Source of the DNA: Granulicella sp.
GTDB lineage: Bacteria > Acidobacteriota > Terriglobia > Terriglobales > Acidobacteriaceae
Direction of reading: 5' to 3'
DNA: 64,000 bases
Assembly: GCA_003132145.1 (NCBI GenBank)
Contig: PKWU01000013.1
Location: forward strand, 6,768-70,767
How positions within the stretch are numbered: the stretch's first letter is position 1; each line of letters starts with the position of its first letter. Shown piece by piece: positions 19,180-29,866 of this stretch. The translations under genes were made by a program, and so were the position numbers. The notes below the pieces were generated by a model. That model had not been told where the DNA came from. It ran no database searches and worked only from the letters and a program-made list of their open reading frames with translations.

Positions 19180-20790
<1,611 letters not shown>

Positions 20791-20918
20791 CTATATTCCG
20801 GCATAGATGAGGCTGTGCCTGCGGGCGGGACAAAGCTGCTCCCGATCGAAGCCACGGGACTCATCCAGAGATCCTCTTATGAAGAGGTCCGATAGAACCA
20901 CTGGCTCCTGGAGTCCGT

Positions 20919-21122
20919 ATGCGAATGATGCGTTGCCTGTTTCTCTCCCTGATGGTCTGTGCCTGCTTTAGCTCTTCAATCCCCGCCCGCGCCGAAACGC
21001 CCAAGGCCGGCGTGGGGGCGTGGAGAATCTCCTCCACGACGCCCGAACAGCGCCCGCTGATCATGATGTGCAGCGGGATTCTGGCGCTGGTGGGAGTGAT
21101 GAGCGGGCGGGTCAATCCGTAG
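20919..21122 (+). CDS. Small hypothetical protein with signal peptide and C-terminal hydrophobic segment
   Basis: MRMMRCLFLSLMVCACFSSSIPARAETPKAGVGAWRISSTTPEQRPLIMMCSGILALVGVMSGRVNP. Confidence 0.4.
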   Translation: MRMMRCLFLSLMVCACFSSSIPARAETPKAGVGAWRISSTTPEQRPLIMMCSGILALVGVMSGRVNP

Positions 21123-21434
21123 GGAGACGAGTCAAACCGCGATGGGAAGAGGTTGGAGGATGGACAGCCCGCCAATGGGCTGCCCATTTTTTGCGTGTGC
21201 GCGCGAGGCTTGTGGGCGAGAGAGAAAGGCCGCGTGAGGCGGCCTTGCAGGTGGGTGCGCGCTTGTTAGCTGGCTGGATTCCCTGCCTGCGATTTCGCCG
21301 CACAGCGGAGGCGGGAGACTCTACCCTGAGCATTGAGAGGTGCAGGCACAGTGCGCCTGGATGCGTTGCGCGCGTCCGGCGCATGGGCGCGCGGTCGCGC
21401 AGGCCTGTGGCGTTGGGATGAGGGGGAGAAAGCC

Positions 21435-22601
21435 ATGAATCGAGTGGAGAGAGCCAGCCGGGCGAGAGAGATTGGGGCCGCGGGAACCGTATGCATGGCA
21501 GCGGCGTGGATTCTGTTTGCCGCGCCAGCGCCGGCGCAGGACGCAAACGGAATGGCGCAGAACGGGGCCGACCTGAATCGGACTGCGCAGAACGGGCCGG
21601 CGGCGAGCGGCGCGGCAGAGGAGGAGCGGACGGGCGTCGCGCGGCCCGACGCGGCGGCGATTACGGTGACGCCGTATAACGACTCCGAGGATGCGGCCAG
21701 CAGCGCGCCTGCCGTGGAGACGGTACTGCCGGCGAAGCCCTCGGCGGCGATTGCCGCGGCTGCACCCGCGGTAACTCCCGCGGCGGCTTTGAACCGCAGA
21801 GCGCCGGCGAAGCTTATGCCAACGGCTGACGGCGAAGGCATTGCGGCAAGCGGCAAAGATGCGGTGGCCTTCGATCCCGATGCCAACATCGTGACCGAGG
21901 AGACGGCAGGACGGGCGGAGCGGCTTCTGCAGAGCGGGACGGGCGATGCGGCGACGAAGGAGAAACCGGACGCGGGCATCGTGACGCGCGTGCCTTCGCG
22001 ACCGGGCGAGGTGCCGGATGGGACGCTGGTGAAGGTGAAGCTGATGGAGGAGCTGTCCACGCTGACGACAAAGCCGGGGACGAGCTTTAGCGCCGAGGTG
22101 AGCGAGCCGGTGATGCGCGACGGCCAGGTGGTGGTTCCGGCGGGCGCGCTGCTGGAGGGGCGCGTGACGTTTGTGCGCGGAGGCAAACGAGTGGGCGCGG
22201 CGGCGGCGATCCATCTGGAGGCGCGCACGGTGACGCTGCCCGACGGATCGCGGTACATGCTGACGGCGCGGGTGATCGACACCAATAGCTGGGGCGATAC
22301 CAAGGTCGATAGCGAAGGGACGATCCTGCGCAAGGACCACGCGAAGGCGACGGATGCCATGACAACGCTGTCGACCGTGGGAGGAATGGCCGCGGGCGCG
22401 GCGCTGGGCGGAGTGCCGGGCGCGGTGATCGGCGCGAGCCTGGGCGCGGGCGTGAGCACGGCGGTTTGGATGAGGCAGGACCGGCAGGCCGAGCTGCCCA
22501 AGGACCTGGGCATCGTCTTCAGCCTGACCGAGCCGATGCGTGTGACACCGATGAGCGCGCAGATGTCGCGGCCCGTGGTGGGCACCGTCGACGCGGAGTA
22601 G
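21435..22601 (+). CDS. Hypothetical secreted/envelope protein with C-terminal glycine-rich segment
   Basis: MNRVERASRAREIGAAGTVCMAAAWILFAAPAPAQDA...TLVKVKLMEELSTLTTKPGTSFSAEV...GMAAGAALGGVPGAVIGASLGAGV. Confidence 0.75.
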   Translation: MNRVERASRAREIGAAGTVCMAAAWILFAAPAPAQDANGMAQNGADLNRTAQNGPAASGAAEEERTGVARPDAAAITVTPYNDSEDAASSAPAVETVLPAKPSAAIAAAAPAVTPAAALNRRAPAKLMPTADGEGIAASGKDAVAFDPDANIVTEETAGRAERLLQSGTGDAATKEKPDAGIVTRVPSRPGEVPDGTLVKVKLMEELSTLTTKPGTSFSAEVSEPVMRDGQVVVPAGALLEGRVTFVRGGKRVGAAAAIHLEARTVTLPDGSRYMLTARVIDTNSWGDTKVDSEGTILRKDHAKATDAMTTLSTVGGMAAGAALGGVPGAVIGASLGAGVSTAVWMRQDRQAELPKDLGIVFSLTEPMRVTPMSAQMSRPVVGTVDAE

Positions 22602-22753
22602 ATGGCGAAGATAAGAATGCAGCGTGTGGGGAGAATGGTCCGGGCGGTTGTGCCGTGTTGCGGCTTCGTCGGGGTCCTTCGACTGCGCCTCCCGCGATCA
22701 AACCGCGAGAGGCTCCGCTCAGGATGACAGCGAAAAACAAAGTGTGTCAATGT

Positions 22754-25276
22754 CTATTCGTGTAGCTGGGCGAGGAGGCGTTTCCAGTTTGTGCGGTTGC
22801 GGCGGTAGGATTTTTTGAGGTCTTCGAGGATGCGCTCGAAGTCGTCGTGGCCGCTCAATTTGCGCCAGGCGGGGTTCTTGGAGAACCAGGGATAATTTTC
22901 GTTGCCGAGATAGATGGCGCGGCGGAGCCAGTGGAGGGCCTCGGACTCGTCTCCATCGACCGCAAAATATGTCGCCAGGCGATAGGCCATCTCGCCGTCG
23001 GCCTCGGCGGCGGCGAGGGTCTCTTCCAGGATGAAGCTGGCGGCCTTGGCGCGGTCGCCCAGTTGGACGTAGCACATGGCGATGGTGGGGAAGACGATGC
23101 GCAGGCTGCTCTCGTCGGCGACGACCTGCTCAAGGGTCTGGACGGCGCTCTTCAGATCGCCGAGGCGCATCTGCTGGTAGCCGAGGGAGATGCGCAGCAG
23201 GGGCTGGCGCGGCTCGAGGGTGAGGCCCTTTTCGATCTCCTCGCCGGCCAGTTCCAATTGATTTTGATACTGGTAGACGCGGGCGCGGTGGTTGTAGATG
23301 ATGGCGGCATTGGCGGGGTTGAGGCGCAGCGAGGTGTTGAACTGGTCGAGCGCCTCCTCGTAGAGGCCGTCGATGCGCAGGGTCATGCCGGCGACGAGGT
23401 GGACGTTCCAGTCGTTGGCGGCGGACTGGAGGAGGTGCTCGATGCCATGGCGGGCGGACTCTTTTTCACCGCGCGAGAGAAGCATGTAGACGCGGTAGAG
23501 ATTGGCCTCGACCGAGCCGGGGTCGAGCTGCAGGGCGCGGTCGAATGCGCGGCGGGCCTCGAGGACGTGCATCTGTCCACCCAGGCCGTGGCGCGCGTAC
23601 TGCAGGTGGGTGATGCCCAGGCCGGACCAGGCGGGCGCGTAGTCGGCGTCCTGCTTGACGACGCTCTCAAACATCTCGCGGGCGCGGTTGAGGTCGTCCA
23701 GCGATCCGGTGCGCGAGATGAAGGAGGAGAGCACGGCGCGGGCCTGCAGATACTCCTCCGAGAGGCCCTGCGTGAGCGATGGCGAGGTGTCGCGCGCGGC
23801 GTCTGTGGTTGCGGCGGGATTTTCCAGATCGCCGAAGCCCTGCAGCGTGGAGAAGACTTCGTTGCAGATCTCGGTCTGCACGCTGATGAGGTCGAAGGAG
23901 GCGACGTTGATGGAGCCGCCCGCGCGGACGGACTGGGTGGGAATGTCGAGCAGTTGCCAGTTGAGGTCGAAGCCCGAGTCGGAGCGCAGGAAGTTGCCGG
24001 CGAGGACGAAGCGCACAAGCAATTTCTTGCCGATGGCGAGCGGGTCGAGCTGCTGCGCGGGGATCGCCATCAGCGAACTGGAGGGACGGACGACCAGCGA
24101 GGTCATGCGCGCCAGACGCGCGGCGATAGCGTCTGCCAGCGCGTAGCCGTAGAGCGGCGAGGGTTCTTTCTCCTGCGCGGCCGCAGTCGATGTGCCGAAG
24201 TTGACGAAGGGCAGCACGACAATCGAGTTGTGCTTGGATGTGGCCGTTGTGCCGGACTCGCGGAAGCGCTCGGCGAGCATGGAGAGGATGCCGGTGGCGC
24301 GCTTCTCCACTTCGGGCGTCTCCAGTTCCAGCTTGCCCTGCGCGGGGAGTTGCGAGATGGAGTCGCCGGGCATGCCGAGCGAGTCAAGCTGCAAAGTCTT
24401 CATGATGGTGCGCAGGCCCTCGCGCACATCGGCGGCGGAGGCGAAGCGGGCCGAGGGCTGCTTCTCCAGGCAGCGCAGGATGAGCGATTCGAGTTCGACG
24501 GGAAGATCGGGGACGATCTCGCGCAGCTTGGGTGGGTCGTTGAACTGAATGGCGCGGATGGTCTGGAAATCGGGCGCGTCGGCGCGGAGGAAGGGATGGC
24601 GACCGGCGACCAGCTCGTAGAGGATCACGCCGAGGGCGAAGACGTCGGACTGCACGCTGGAGCGGCCGGTGACGAACTGCTCCGGCGCCATGTATGCGAT
24701 GGTGCCTCCGCGCGCGGTGTAGGTGGCCCCGGCGGGCGGAAGAGTGCGCGGGCCCGAGCTGGTTGGGTCGAAGTCGGTCTCGTCCGGATTGAGGCGGCGG
24801 GCCAGGCCGAAGTCGAGGATCTTGATGAGGCCGCCGTCGGTGAGCATGACGTTGGCTGGCTTCAGGTCGCGATGGAAGATGCCGAGCTGGTGCGCGGCGG
24901 AGAGGCCGTCGGCGATCTGGATTCCGGCGGAGAGCGCGAGCTGCAGGCTGGCCGGGCCCTCGGCGATCACCTTGTCGAGCGACTTGCCGGGGATGTACTG
25001 CATGACGATGTAGGCCTCGTCCTCTCCGCCAGTTTCGGAGGGGGCCTCGCCGACGTCGTAGATGGCGGCGACGTTGGGGTGGTCGATGGCCGAGGCCAGG
25101 CGGGCCTCGCGCAGTTGGGTGGCGCGGACCTGCTCCAGCGAGAGCGCACCGCGCTTGAGCAGCTTGAGGACGACGGGGCGCTGCAGGAGCGTATCGGTGG
25201 CCAGGTAGACGACGCCCGACCCTCCGGCGCCGATCTTGCGCAGTAACTCATAATGCCCGATTGTGCGGCGCTTCAT
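22754..25276 (-). CDS. Serine/threonine protein kinase with C-terminal TPR region
   Basis: 840 aa; IFHRDLKPANVMLTDGGLIKILDFGLARRL kinase motifs, then FlgO/adenylate-cyclase-associated-like segment and TPR repeats. Confidence 0.92.
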   Translation of the reverse strand: MKRRTIGHYELLRKIGAGGSGVVYLATDTLLQRPVVLKLLKRGALSLEQVRATQLREARLASAIDHPNVAAIYDVGEAPSETGGEDEAYIVMQYIPGKSLDKVIAEGPASLQLALSAGIQIADGLSAAHQLGIFHRDLKPANVMLTDGGLIKILDFGLARRLNPDETDFDPTSSGPRTLPPAGATYTARGGTIAYMAPEQFVTGRSSVQSDVFALGVILYELVAGRHPFLRADAPDFQTIRAIQFNDPPKLREIVPDLPVELESLILRCLEKQPSARFASAADVREGLRTIMKTLQLDSLGMPGDSISQLPAQGKLELETPEVEKRATGILSMLAERFRESGTTATSKHNSIVVLPFVNFGTSTAAAQEKEPSPLYGYALADAIAARLARMTSLVVRPSSSLMAIPAQQLDPLAIGKKLLVRFVLAGNFLRSDSGFDLNWQLLDIPTQSVRAGGSINVASFDLISVQTEICNEVFSTLQGFGDLENPAATTDAARDTSPSLTQGLSEEYLQARAVLSSFISRTGSLDDLNRAREMFESVVKQDADYAPAWSGLGITHLQYARHGLGGQMHVLEARRAFDRALQLDPGSVEANLYRVYMLLSRGEKESARHGIEHLLQSAANDWNVHLVAGMTLRIDGLYEEALDQFNTSLRLNPANAAIIYNHRARVYQYQNQLELAGEEIEKGLTLEPRQPLLRISLGYQQMRLGDLKSAVQTLEQVVADESSLRIVFPTIAMCYVQLGDRAKAASFILEETLAAAEADGEMAYRLATYFAVDGDESEALHWLRRAIYLGNENYPWFSKNPAWRKLSGHDDFERILEDLKKSYRRNRTNWKRLLAQLHE

Positions 25277-25352
25277 GCTTTGATTATCGCAAGGTTGGAG
25301 CGGGACTGCGGGGCGATGTTATCAACAGAGCGCGGGGAATAGGATTGGAGTC

Positions 25353-25994
25353 ATGCACACGGAGTACCGGCTGGGCGATATTCTGGCCAACGCGATCACG
25401 CATGGCGTTGGAGCGGCGTTCGCGGTGGCTGGAGCGGTGGTTCTGGTCGTGCGGGCGTCGCGCGGGGACGCGTGGCTGATTGTGAGTTGCAGCATCTACG
25501 CGGCGACGCTGGTGCTGGTGTATGTGTGCTCGACGCTCTACCACTCGCTGGTGCGGACGAGGGCGCGGCATGTCTTTCTGGTGCTGGACCACGCCGCGAT
25601 CTACCTGCTGATTGCGGGGACGTATACGCCGTTCATGCTGGTGTCGATGCGCGGGCGGCTGGGTTGGACGCTGCTCGGTGTGGTCTGGACGCTGGCGGTC
25701 GCAGGCGTGATCTTCAAGAGCCTCGCCGTGGGACGGTTTCCGGCTGCGTCGGCGACGGTGTACATACTGATGGGCTGGTGCATTATCTTCGGGGTGCGCC
25801 CGCTGCTGGCCGCGATCACGTTGCCGGGGATGATGTGGCTGGGCGCGGGCGGGCTGGCCTATACGCTGGGGATTGTGTTCTTCGCCAACGACCGGCTGCA
25901 CTACTTCCACGGGGTGTGGCATTTATTCGTGCTGGCGGGGAGCGTGGCGCACTACTTCGCGGTGCTGCTGTATGTGGTGCCGGGACGGCGGTGA
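25353..25994 (+). CDS. Hemolysin III family membrane protein
   Basis: 213 aa; YRLGDILANAITHGVGAAFAVAG...STLYHSLVRTRARHVFLVLDHAAIYLLIAGTYTPF. Confidence 0.92.
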   Translation: MHTEYRLGDILANAITHGVGAAFAVAGAVVLVVRASRGDAWLIVSCSIYAATLVLVYVCSTLYHSLVRTRARHVFLVLDHAAIYLLIAGTYTPFMLVSMRGRLGWTLLGVVWTLAVAGVIFKSLAVGRFPAASATVYILMGWCIIFGVRPLLAAITLPGMMWLGAGGLAYTLGIVFFANDRLHYFHGVWHLFVLAGSVAHYFAVLLYVVPGRR

Positions 25995-26014
25995 GGGCGG
26001 GATAGAGAGAAATG

Positions 26015-26104
26015 TTATTTGCGGCGGAGGTGGGTGGAGAGGACGGAAGCCATAGCCCTCTTGAACTTCTCATGCGGCGACAGCGCTTTTGGCTTGTTTT
26101 TCAT
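26015..26104 (-). CDS. Possible 29 aa basic peptide
   Basis: MKNKPKALSPHEKFKRAMASVLSTHLRRK; only length and composition support it. Confidence 0.3.
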   Translation of the reverse strand: MKNKPKALSPHEKFKRAMASVLSTHLRRK

Positions 26105-26159
26105 GGTAAAAAGGATACAACTTGCCCCGTAATGCTGGAGTTGCGTTAGTATTATCCCG

Positions 26160-26465
26160 ATGACTACGTCAAACACCCTCTTCGCTGTGGTTGCTTCAAG
26201 CGCGCCGGATAAACTCGGTGCAAAACTCCAAGAAGTTTTCCCGGAGATGAATCTGAATATCGGGCCGGGACAATGGCTCATCGTTGCGCCTAGCACAATG
26301 ACCACGACAGAAATATCGCAATCCTTGGGCGTGACGGACGGCAGTAACGGCAGTGCTCTCGTGATGAGTTCAGCGGGTTATTTCGGCAGGCTCAATGTAT
26401 CGATTTGGGAATGGGTGAAAGCGAAGCTCGGAGGCGGAGCTAATGTCAGCCAGCCGACTTCCTAG
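26160..26465 (+). CDS. Hypothetical protein, possible Cas2/SinR-like ferredoxin fold
   Basis: 101 aa, MTTSNTLFAVVASSAPDKLGAKLQEVFPEMNLNIGPGQWLIVAPSTMTTTEISQSLGVTDGSNGSALVMSSAGYFGRLNVSIWEWVKAKLGGG; lower GC than surroundings. Confidence 0.7.
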   Translation: MTTSNTLFAVVASSAPDKLGAKLQEVFPEMNLNIGPGQWLIVAPSTMTTTEISQSLGVTDGSNGSALVMSSAGYFGRLNVSIWEWVKAKLGGGANVSQPTS

Positions 26466-26790
26466 GGAGAGCACTCAAGACAGTACTCCGCCAGCGGGCA
26501 TTTCATCGACACCGCCTCCGCAGATGCAGATCTATCCAGGCACGGAATACAATTTCATGCTGCAAGCTGTGCTGGACATGCAAAAAACGATTGGAGCATT
26601 GACGAATGCGGTAGATACTCTCACAAAAGATGTGAGAGAAAACGCCATCGAACTCCGTAGGGTCTGTCAGGATATCCACACAACCAAAACGATAATGAAA
26701 TTCAGCGCTTGGGCGATTCTCGTTTTGGGCGTATTACATGAAATATGGCATCCGTTGCTCGATTTTCTTGTGTCACATACCGCGAAATAG
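26443..26790 (+). CDS. Hypothetical coiled-coil protein with C-terminal TM segment
   Basis: 115 aa, overlaps previous gene by 23 bp; LDMQKTIGALTNAVDTLTKDVRENAIELRRVCQDI... then FSAWAILVLGVLHEIWHPLLDFLV. Confidence 0.65.
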   Translation: MSASRLPRESTQDSTPPAGISSTPPPQMQIYPGTEYNFMLQAVLDMQKTIGALTNAVDTLTKDVRENAIELRRVCQDIHTTKTIMKFSAWAILVLGVLHEIWHPLLDFLVSHTAK

Positions 26791-26862
26791 GGCCGAGCAT
26801 AATTGGATTAGCCAACGTATTTATTGCCCTTAGATATATCTGATTCCATGTGAACAATCGCG

Positions 26863-27117
26863 CTAGGGGCGGTGTGTGGCGGCGGGGTCGGGATCGGCGT
26901 GGGTGAGGGTGGCGTCGGGTGATTTGTGGCGCTTGCCGAAGAAGAACATGATGGCGCCGAAGGCGAACATGATGCCGCCCCAGTCCAGATTGATGTCCAT
27001 GCCCAGGGACTTCTGGTAGAGCGCGGCGTCGCCGTGCGTGCAGATGCCGAAGATGCCCATGATGCCGCCGATGAGCAGAAAGACGAGGCCGAGGGGGATG
27101 CGGATGTCGAGACCCAT
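26863..27117 (-). CDS. Small two-TM membrane protein
   Basis: MGLDIRIPLGLVFLLIGGIMGIFGICTHGDAALYQKSLGMDINLDWGGIMFAFGAIMFFFGKRHK (84 aa). Confidence 0.75.
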   Translation of the reverse strand: MGLDIRIPLGLVFLLIGGIMGIFGICTHGDAALYQKSLGMDINLDWGGIMFAFGAIMFFFGKRHKSPDATLTHADPDPAATHRP

Positions 27118-27125
27118 AAAGACTC

Positions 27126-27212
27126 CAGTTGTCAGTTGCAGGTTGCAGGTTGTCAGTTGCTGGTTGCAGGCCGTTTTCAACTGAAAACCTGCAACTAACA
27201 ACCTGAAACTGT
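27126..27212. repeat. Heptad (YAGTTGY-like) repeat tract with inverted counterpart
   Basis: cagttgt cagttgc aggttgc aggttgt cagttgc tggttgc agg ... gttttcaactgaaaac ... cctgcaactaacaacctgaaac. Confidence 0.7.
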
Positions 27213-27214
27213 TC

Positions 27215-29035
27215 TTAGGCGAAGACGATGTTGAGAACGACGGCCAGGGCGAGTACGGCGACGGCCCAGACGGTTGGCCGCTGGTACCAGGCCTTGTCGA
27301 CTTCGACGGGCTTGGGAGTGAGCGAGTAGACCAGGCCGACCAACTCCGGCTCCGGGCGCGGCGCGGACATGCGCGAGACGACAACGGTGACGACCACATT
27401 GATGGTGAAGGCGACGATGGCGGTCCAGAAGTTCTGCGCCATGTCGCTGGAGTAGCGGTGGACCACATGGATCCAGCCGCCGTGGATGCCGACCGCGTCG
27501 CCCATGGGAAGGGTGAGTCCGTGGTGGATGAGCGCGCCGGTGGTGCCTGCAAGCAGGCCGGTGAAGGCCCCGTGTCCCGTGGTGCGCTTGGAGAACATGC
27601 CCAGCAGGAACGTGCCGAACAGAGGCGCGTTGACGATGGCGAAGACCAGTTGCAGCGCGTCCATGATGTTGTTGAAGCTGGTGACGGCGTAGGCCGCGCC
27701 GATGGAGAGTACCACGCCGCCAACCGTGGACATGCGGCCCATCCAGAGGTAGTGCGCGTCACTGGCCTTCGGGTTGATGTAGGCCTGGTAGATGTCGTAG
27801 GTCCAGACGGTGTTGAAGGCGGTGACGTTGCCGGCCATGCCGGACATGAAGCTGGCCAGCAGGGCGGTGAGGCCGAGGCCGAGGACGCCGGTGGGGAAGA
27901 AGGTGAGCAGCATCACCGGCACCGTCTTGTCATAGTCGTAAACCGGTTGGCCGTTGGAGTCGACCACGTCCTTGCCGGTGATGGCGTCGGTCTTGACCGG
28001 AATGATGCCGTGAGGATGGGCCTCATCCAGCGGCAGTGGTTTGCCCTGCGAATTGAGGGTGGCGTAGGCGGCTGGATTGCCTGCGGTTGCCTTGCTGCCC
28101 ACATTGAGCATCGAGACGGCTATCAGGCCAGGCAGGATCACCAGGAAGGGAAGGAACATCTTGGGCAGGGCGGCGATCAGCGGCACTTTGCGCGCGGAGT
28201 CTTCGGAGTCGGCGGCCATGGCGCGCTGGATGACCAGGAAGTTGGTACACCAGTAGCCGAAGGAGAGCACGAAGCCGAGGCCCATCACCAGGCCGAACCA
28301 CTCGACGCCGAGCGAGTTGGTGTTGGCGTGGGCCATGCCCTGCCAGGAGTGGGTCATGTTGGCGGGCAGGGTGCGCTTGATTCCCTGCCATCCGCCGACG
28401 TTGCGCAGGCCGATCCAGACCAGGGGAAGCAGGCCGGCGACGATGAGGAAGAACTGCAGGACCTCGTTGTAGATGGCGCTGGTGAGCCCGCCGAGGAAGA
28501 TGTAGCCGAGCACGATCAGCGCGGAGAGGATGATGGAGACGTGGAAGATGTAGGCGTCGGGCAGGATGTTGTGGAAGAGGCCCAGCTCCTGGATCAGCAG
28601 CGCCATGGCGTACATGGAGATGCCGGAGGAGAAGATGGTCATGAAGGCGAAGGAGAAGGCGTTGAGCGCGCGCGTCTTCTCGTCGAAGCGCATGCGCAGG
28701 AACTCCGGCACGGAGCGCGCCTTGGAGCCGTAGTAGAAGGGCATCATGAAGATGCCGACGAAGCACATGGCGGGGATGGCGCCGATCCAGTAGAAGTGGC
28801 TGGTGACGATGCCATACTTGGCGCCCGAGGCGCCCATCCCGATGACCTCCTGCGCGCCCAGGTTGGTGGAGATGAAGGCCAGTCCGCAGACCCAGGCGGG
28901 GATGGAACGGCCGGCCAGGAAGAAGTCGCTGGAGGTCTTCATGTAGCGCTTGAGGGCGAATCCGATGCCCAGCACGAAGGTGAAGTAGACCAGCATGATG
29001 AGCCAGTCGATGTAGGTAAGGTTCGTGACGTTCAC
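27215..29035 (-). CDS. SSS-family sodium:solute (sugar) symporter
   Basis: 606 aa; NLTYIDWLIMLVYFTFVLGIGFALKRYMKTSSDFFLAGRSIPAW... Confidence 0.92.
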   Translation of the reverse strand: MNVTNLTYIDWLIMLVYFTFVLGIGFALKRYMKTSSDFFLAGRSIPAWVCGLAFISTNLGAQEVIGMGASGAKYGIVTSHFYWIGAIPAMCFVGIFMMPFYYGSKARSVPEFLRMRFDEKTRALNAFSFAFMTIFSSGISMYAMALLIQELGLFHNILPDAYIFHVSIILSALIVLGYIFLGGLTSAIYNEVLQFFLIVAGLLPLVWIGLRNVGGWQGIKRTLPANMTHSWQGMAHANTNSLGVEWFGLVMGLGFVLSFGYWCTNFLVIQRAMAADSEDSARKVPLIAALPKMFLPFLVILPGLIAVSMLNVGSKATAGNPAAYATLNSQGKPLPLDEAHPHGIIPVKTDAITGKDVVDSNGQPVYDYDKTVPVMLLTFFPTGVLGLGLTALLASFMSGMAGNVTAFNTVWTYDIYQAYINPKASDAHYLWMGRMSTVGGVVLSIGAAYAVTSFNNIMDALQLVFAIVNAPLFGTFLLGMFSKRTTGHGAFTGLLAGTTGALIHHGLTLPMGDAVGIHGGWIHVVHRYSSDMAQNFWTAIVAFTINVVVTVVVSRMSAPRPEPELVGLVYSLTPKPVEVDKAWYQRPTVWAVAVLALAVVLNIVFA

Positions 29036-29323
29036 TTTGGGCTATCCTTGGACGGCAAGTTCGCTGCGCGTGCTTGTGGGAGTTTAAAGATTCCCGGCAA
29101 CTGTAAATGTTTTGCGCCGGGTGAGTCCAGCGCAGAATATGGGGCGGGGCCGAGGACAGGAGCGGTCACCGGCAATTCAGCGGTCAGAAAAGAGACCGAG
29201 GGGGAAACGCGAGCGGCTGTTCTGGCATCTATGGTTGTAGCGCGGAGGTCGAGTTGCGCGGGCCGGGCCGGAACCGGGCTGCCCGCACAGCACACCGCGT
29301 AGACTTCAGCGCAGGCGGGGCGG

Positions 29324-29764
29324 GTGCATTGGATGATCGAGAATGGACAGCAATCGACCCCGCAGAACGCCATTCCGGACAACGCTTCCGCGGTGCTGCT
29401 GATCGACGACAACGCGATCCAGGCAGCGACCCGCCAGGCAATCCTCAAGCGGGCCGGATACTTCGTCATCGCGGCGCTGAATACGGTGCGCGTACTGGAA
29501 CAGCTCCGGCGCGACGAGTTTCCCGTCCCCATCGGCGCGGTCATCACCGACCACGTGATGCCGGGGATGAACGGGGCGGAGTTTGTGCGCGAGCTGCGCA
29601 AGACCCATCCCGCGCTGCCGGTGATGGTGATCAGCGGCATGGAGGACGCGGAGTATGAGTATGCGGGGATGAATGTGCGCTTCCTGGTGAAGCCTCTGCT
29701 GCCCGATCTGCTGCTCTCGAACCTGAGCGAACTGCTGCTGCAGGAGCATGAGGCCGTGGCGTAA
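29324..29764 (+). CDS. Single-domain response regulator (receiver)
   Basis: SAVLLIDDNAIQAATRQAILKRAGY...AVITDHVMPGMNGAEFVRELRKTHPALPVMVISG...FLVKPL. Confidence 0.88.
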   Translation: MHWMIENGQQSTPQNAIPDNASAVLLIDDNAIQAATRQAILKRAGYFVIAALNTVRVLEQLRRDEFPVPIGAVITDHVMPGMNGAEFVRELRKTHPALPVMVISGMEDAEYEYAGMNVRFLVKPLLPDLLLSNLSELLLQEHEAVA

Positions 29765-29804
29765 GGCGTTCCGTTTCAGCGCGCAATTCTGAAAACTTTC
29801 TCAA

Positions 29805-29820
29805 TGTGACGCATGTCACT
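29805..29820. promoter_or_regulatory. CRP/FNR-superfamily-like palindrome upstream of ccmF
   Basis: TGTGA-CGCATG-TCACT about 47 bp before the ccmF start codon. Confidence 0.4.
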
Positions 29821-29866
29821 GGCTAGGCTACTTTCCTGCGTCGTTATCTGAGACAATAACTGGGCG

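Noticed and set aside
22847-25246. 799 aa plus-strand ORF antisense to the Ser/Thr kinase
   Set aside because: GC-driven antisense ORF; composition (GG, EG, DG runs) lacks domain-like features while the minus frame encodes a clear kinase.
27458-29302. 614 aa plus-strand ORF antisense to the SSS symporter
   Set aside because: GC-driven antisense ORF rich in G/E/H/V with no hydrophobic or domain pattern.
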